Shown here: piece by piece, positions 23,288 to 26,126 of the stretch
Layout: every line of letters starts with the position of its first letter
How positions within the stretch are numbered: the stretch's first letter is position 1
Assembly (NCBI GenBank): GCA_018648945.1
Contig: JABGQJ010000017.1
Coordinates: 1 to 26,126 of the forward strand
Length of the DNA: 26,126 nucleotides
From: Victivallales bacterium
Lineage (GTDB): Bacteria > Verrucomicrobiota > Lentisphaeria > Oligosphaerales > Lenti-02
Reading direction: 5' to 3'
Program-made: the position numbers and the translations under genes
Notes under the pieces: generated by a model
Database searches by the model: none
What the model was told of the DNA's origin: nothing
The model's input: only the letters and a program-made list of their open reading frames with translations

Positions 23288-24697
23288 ATGCTGAGAATCG
23301 CCCGCCAACTCGCCTGCGACCCCGCTGCCCTGCACATCGTCCGCACCCTCCGCGCCCATGGTCACCAAGCCTACGTGGTTGGCGGCTGCGTCCGCGATCA
23401 GCTGCTTGGCGCCCCCCCCAAAGACTGGGATGTCGCCACTTCGGCCCGGCCCGAGCAGGTCGAGGCTCTGTTCGAGCGCACCATCGGCGTGGGCAGAGCC
23501 TTTGGCGTGATGCTTGTTCTCCTCGATGGGCAGGAATTCGAGGTCGCCACCTTCCGCGGCGAGAGCACCTACTCCGATGGGCGGCACCCGGACAACGTCC
23601 ATTTCACCGACGCCGAGGATGACGCACGGCGCCGTGATTTCACCATCAACGCGCTTTTCTACGACCCCGTGGAGCAGTGCGTGCTCGACTTCGTCGCTGG
23701 CATCGCCGATCTCGACGCCCGGGTGCTGCGCACCGTAGGCTGCCCCGAGGACCGCTTCGCCGAGGATCACCTGCGCTTGCTGCGCGCGGTGCGCTTCGCA
23801 GCGCGCACGGGCTTCCGGCTCGAAGCCGGGACTCGCCTCGCAGTCCAGCGAATGGCCCCGAAAGCAGCCAGCGTATCGGTCGAGCGACAGGCCGACGAAC
23901 TCACTCGCATGCTCACGGAAGGCACCGCACACCCCGCCTTTTCCCTGCTGGACGAGACCGGCCTGCTAGGCCATGTCCTGCCCGAAGTGGCGGCATTCCG
24001 GGGCGTGGAACAGCCCCCCCCGTTCCATCCCGAAGGTGACGTCTGGGAACACACGCTCCTCATGCTTGGACACCTCGACGAGACCATCCAGGCCTCGCTG
24101 GCCGTCGAAGGCGACCTGCCTCTGGTGCAGGATGGGCTCGTCCTCCTGCCTCGGCAGCAGCACCGCATTGCCCTGGCCTGGGCTGTGCTCCTGCATGATC
24201 TGGGGAAACCCCCGACCATCACCCACGGGGACCGCATCCGCTTCAACGGCCATGACCGAGTCGGGGCCAAGCTCTCCTCCCGGCTGCTCCGCCGCCTGCA
24301 CCGATCCAACCACCTGATTGACGAGGTCCGCGAACTCGTGGCTCGCCACATGCGCTTCAGCACGCTCCCCGACATGCGCGAGGCCAAACGCCGCCTGCTC
24401 CTCCAGGATCCCCTCTTCCTCTTGCACCTCTCGCTGCACCGCACCGACTGCCTGGGCAGCCATGGCAAGCTGGATGTCTACGAGTACGCCCTGGCGGCCT
24501 GGCAGGAGGAACAGCGACGCCCCCCCGTGGTCCGCCCTCCCCTCACGGGGCACGACCTGATCGCCCTCGGCTACCAGCCCGGCCCACGCCTGGGAGAGCT
24601 GCTCGACGCACTCCGCGATGCGGCCCTGGAAGGCAAGGTGGATGGCCCGGATCAGGCGCGCGACTGGCTTCTCAGCCACCATCCCCCCGGCCAGTGA
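23288..24697 (+). CDS. CCA tRNA nucleotidyltransferase / poly(A) polymerase family protein with HD domain
   Basis: Class II nucleotidyltransferase of 469 residues. The head carries YVVGGCVRDQLLG (GGxVRD at 32-37), the metal pair DWD (46-48) and RRDFTINAL (115-123), followed by the RNA-binding segment FAEDHLRLLRAVRFAAR. The C-terminal half is an HD phosphohydrolase-type domain with HDLGKP (His303-Asp304) and further His residues (HMRFSTLPD). CCA-adding enzymes and bacterial poly(A) polymerases share this core, so the exact activity cannot be fixed from sequence alone; the HD domain fits CCA enzymes with repair phosphatase activity. Either way it acts on tRNA or RNA 3' ends. It is divergent from mnmA, another tRNA gene. 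Confidence 0.9.
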   Translation: MLRIARQLACDPAALHIVRTLRAHGHQAYVVGGCVRDQLLGAPPKDWDVATSARPEQVEALFERTIGVGRAFGVMLVLLDGQEFEVATFRGESTYSDGRHPDNVHFTDAEDDARRRDFTINALFYDPVEQCVLDFVAGIADLDARVLRTVGCPEDRFAEDHLRLLRAVRFAARTGFRLEAGTRLAVQRMAPKAASVSVERQADELTRMLTEGTAHPAFSLLDETGLLGHVLPEVAAFRGVEQPPPFHPEGDVWEHTLLMLGHLDETIQASLAVEGDLPLVQDGLVLLPRQQHRIALAWAVLLHDLGKPPTITHGDRIRFNGHDRVGAKLSSRLLRRLHRSNHLIDEVRELVARHMRFSTLPDMREAKRRLLLQDPLFLLHLSLHRTDCLGSHGKLDVYEYALAAWQEEQRRPPVVRPPLTGHDLIALGYQPGPRLGELLDALRDAALEGKVDGPDQARDWLLSHHPPGQ

Positions 24698-24787
24698 GGG
24701 GTTGCGGGGGAGGCGATGACACACCACATTGCAGGTCCGCGAACGGTGTCGAACGCCGCCACGCGCAGGCCAAACGGTGGACCCATC

Positions 24788-25786
24788 ATGACTCCCGAAC
24801 ATCTCGAAGCGCACTTCCGCGACCGCCGCGTGCTCATCACCGGCGGCCTCGGCTTCATCGGCTCCAATCTCGCCCGGCGACTGGTCGCAGGCGGGGCGGA
24901 GGTGACGCTGGTCGATAGCCTCAACCCCGACTACGGCGGCAACCTGTTCAACATCGCCGATATCCGGGACCGGGTGCGCGTCAACATCTCTGATGTGCGC
25001 GACCATCACAGCATGAAGATCCTCATCCAGGATCAGGATTTCCTGTTCAACCTGGCCGGCCAGACCAGCCACATGGACTCCATGCGCGACCCCGAGACCG
25101 ACCTGGAGATCAACGGCAAGGCCCAGCTCTCCATCCTCGAAGCCTGCCGCCACCACAACCCCGACATCCGCATCGTCTTCGCCAGCACTCGCCAGATGTA
25201 CGGCAAACCAGACTACCTCCCCGTGGACGAGAAGCACCTGCTCCGCCCCGTCGACGTGAACGGCATCAACAAGATGGCCGGCGAGTGGTACCACATCCTC
25301 TACAACAACGTCTATGGCATCCGCGCCTGCGCCCTGCGGTTGACCAACACCATCGGCCCCCACATGCGCATCAAGGACGCTCGCCAGACCTTCCTCGGCA
25401 TCTGGATCCGCCTTCTCGCCGAGGGCAAGCCCTTCGAAGTCTGGGGCGGCGAACAACTCCGCGACTTCAACTACGTCGAGGACGCCGTGGACGCGTTCCT
25501 CCTCGCGGCCACCCACGAGAACGCCTACGGCCAGGCCTTCAACCTCGGGGCCGCCCCCCCCGTCAGCCTGCTCGACACCGCCAAGCTCCTGGTCGATGCC
25601 GCTGGCCAGGGCGAATACGTCATCAAGCAATTCCCCGCCGAGCGCAAGAAGATCGACATCGGCGACTACTACTCCGACTTCTCCCTGATTCGCTCCCGCC
25701 TCGGCTGGGAACCCAAGACCCCCCTCCTCGACGCCCTCCGCCAGACCGTGGAGTTCTACCGCCAGCACCTCAGCGAGTATTTGTGA
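24788..25786 (+). CDS. NAD-dependent epimerase/dehydratase-like SDR protein
   Basis: Extended short-chain dehydrogenase of the nucleotide-sugar group, 332 residues from ATG 24788; an ATG at 24716 close behind a GGGGGAGG run is the alternative start and would add 24 residues with no family likeness. Residues 18-27 hold the dinucleotide loop TGGLGFIGSN, and VDSLNPDYGG follows the second strand. The usual active site Ser/Thr...YxxxK reads STRQMYG (133-139) and VNGINK: Lys162 is kept, but the Tyr position is Asn158. The substrate-binding half has RLTNTIGPHMRIKD, VWGGEQLRDFNYVEDAVDA. It precedes a DegT-type aminotransferase, so a sugar-modification or surface-polysaccharide role is likely; the substrate cannot be told. 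Confidence 0.85.
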   Translation: MTPEHLEAHFRDRRVLITGGLGFIGSNLARRLVAGGAEVTLVDSLNPDYGGNLFNIADIRDRVRVNISDVRDHHSMKILIQDQDFLFNLAGQTSHMDSMRDPETDLEINGKAQLSILEACRHHNPDIRIVFASTRQMYGKPDYLPVDEKHLLRPVDVNGINKMAGEWYHILYNNVYGIRACALRLTNTIGPHMRIKDARQTFLGIWIRLLAEGKPFEVWGGEQLRDFNYVEDAVDAFLLAATHENAYGQAFNLGAAPPVSLLDTAKLLVDAAGQGEYVIKQFPAERKKIDIGDYYSDFSLIRSRLGWEPKTPLLDALRQTVEFYRQHLSEYL

Positions 25787-25902
25787 TTGGTGATTTCAGA
25801 TTTCAGATTGGGGGTGAATCGAGGACTGTCCGATCCGACTGATTCGTCCGATTCCCCTCCCTCCCCTTCCCCCAAATCATCAATCACAAATCATCAATCA
25901 TA
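25782..25902. repeat. AT-rich intergenic inverted and direct repeats
   Basis: TGTGATTGGTGATTT (25782-25796, overlapping the epimerase stop) is the inverted complement, with one mismatch, of AAATCATCAATCACA (25874-25888). The latter is repeated directly, with one change, at 25888-25902. In between, TTTCAGA occurs twice in a row, TCCGAT is repeated, and a C-rich stretch follows. Composition is far more AT-rich than the genes. A stem of 15 bp around a 77-nt loop is possible. Similar sequences occur, as I recall, between genes in planctomycete- and verrucomicrobia-like genomes. Confidence 0.6.
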
Positions 25903-25916
25903 AATGGAGCCCTTCC

Positions 25917-26126
25917 ATGCCCGATACCAGCTTCATCCTTCCTTCCGACCTGAAAGCCAACTACGCGGCGTACCGCGACGAACTGCGCGAAGCGGCACTG
26001 CGCGTGCTGGATAGTGGCTGGTACATCGGCGGCAGCGAGGTCGAGGCCTTCGAGACGGCCTTCGCCGCCTTCGCCGAGACCGACCACGCCGTCGGCGTGG
26101 CCACCGGCACCGACGCCATCATCCTC
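25917..26126 (+). CDS. DegT/DnrJ/EryC1-type sugar aminotransferase, N-terminus only
   Basis: The start of a PLP-dependent aminotransferase of the DegT/DnrJ/EryC1/StrS family, which aminate keto-sugars on nucleotide carriers. The 70 residues visible begin MPDTSFILPSDLKANYAAYR. The motif VLDSGWYIGGSEVEAFETAF followed by HAVGVATGTDAI is the family's N-terminal signature; the catalytic Lys lies outside the window. ATG at 25917 has GGAG 7 nt upstream, at the end of the repeat-rich gap. It is in the same orientation as the epimerase-like gene, suggesting a sugar-biosynthesis cluster continuing to the right. Confidence 0.85.
   Translation, partial: MPDTSFILPSDLKANYAAYRDELREAALRVLDSGWYIGGSEVEAFETAFAAFAETDHAVGVATGTDAIIL

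Noticed and set aside
23966..25768. A 600-residue minus-strand frame opposite the nucleotidyltransferase and epimerase genes
   Set aside because: Antisense shadow of two genes with clear motifs; no domain likeness.

Overview
The window is GC-rich chromosomal DNA from a Gram-negative (diderm) bacterium. It holds BamA, an LptF/LptG-type permease and several Sec-exported proteins. Ribosome-binding sites are canonical (for example AAGGAGGT before rplI). The run prs-rplY-pth-rpsF-ssb-rpsR-rplI-dnaB, the very long signal peptidase and two kinds of intergenic palindrome remind me of the PVC superphylum (Kiritimatiellota/Lentisphaerota/Verrucomicrobiota side). That assignment rests on recall of gene order and style, not on a search, and is only moderately sure.

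Layout. (1) 1-191: the start of a probable IS4-type transposase with its own promoter, running off the left edge. (2) 192-13132, all on the minus strand: a long co-oriented housekeeping block read prs, rplY, pth, rpsF, ssb, rpsR, rplI, then a terminator-like hairpin and a palindromic repeat, then dnaB, bamA, lptF/G, lepA, lepB. It joins nucleotide supply, ribosomal proteins, ribosome rescue, replication, outer-membrane assembly and protein export, with short gaps and several start/stop overlaps. (3) 13335-20460, plus strand: an accessory block with a compact family-B DNA polymerase, a lysine-rich exported coiled-coil protein, a YqgE/AlgH protein and two paralogous exported PD40 beta-propeller proteins. 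(4) 20469-23177, minus strand: mnmA-ribD-ribE, tightly packed. (5) 23288-26126, plus strand: a CCA/poly(A) nucleotidyltransferase, an unusual SDR nucleotide-sugar epimerase-like protein and the start of a DegT-type sugar aminotransferase, probably the edge of a surface-sugar locus.

The most informative discovery is in block 3. The second PD40 gene is preceded by DNA that still resembles the polymerase 3' end, the polymerase/coiled-coil intergenic promoter, the start of the coiled-coil gene and the end of yqgE. Both PD40 genes also end in the same hairpin terminator. The simplest reading is a tandem duplication of [polymerase tail - coiled-coil gene - yqgE - PD40 - terminator]. In the second copy the middle was then deleted, while the promoter and the PD40 gene were kept. 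Both PD40 genes are open and exactly the same length, so both appear to be maintained.

Other points of interest are a 57-residue frame whose ATG shares a CCATGG palindrome with the polymerase start on the opposite strand, a signal peptidase with a large insertion between its catalytic Ser and Lys, an SDR protein lacking the catalytic Tyr, a repeat-encoded acidic tail on L25, and two alternative hairpins before lepA. I saw no CRISPR array, no rRNA and no convincing tRNA.
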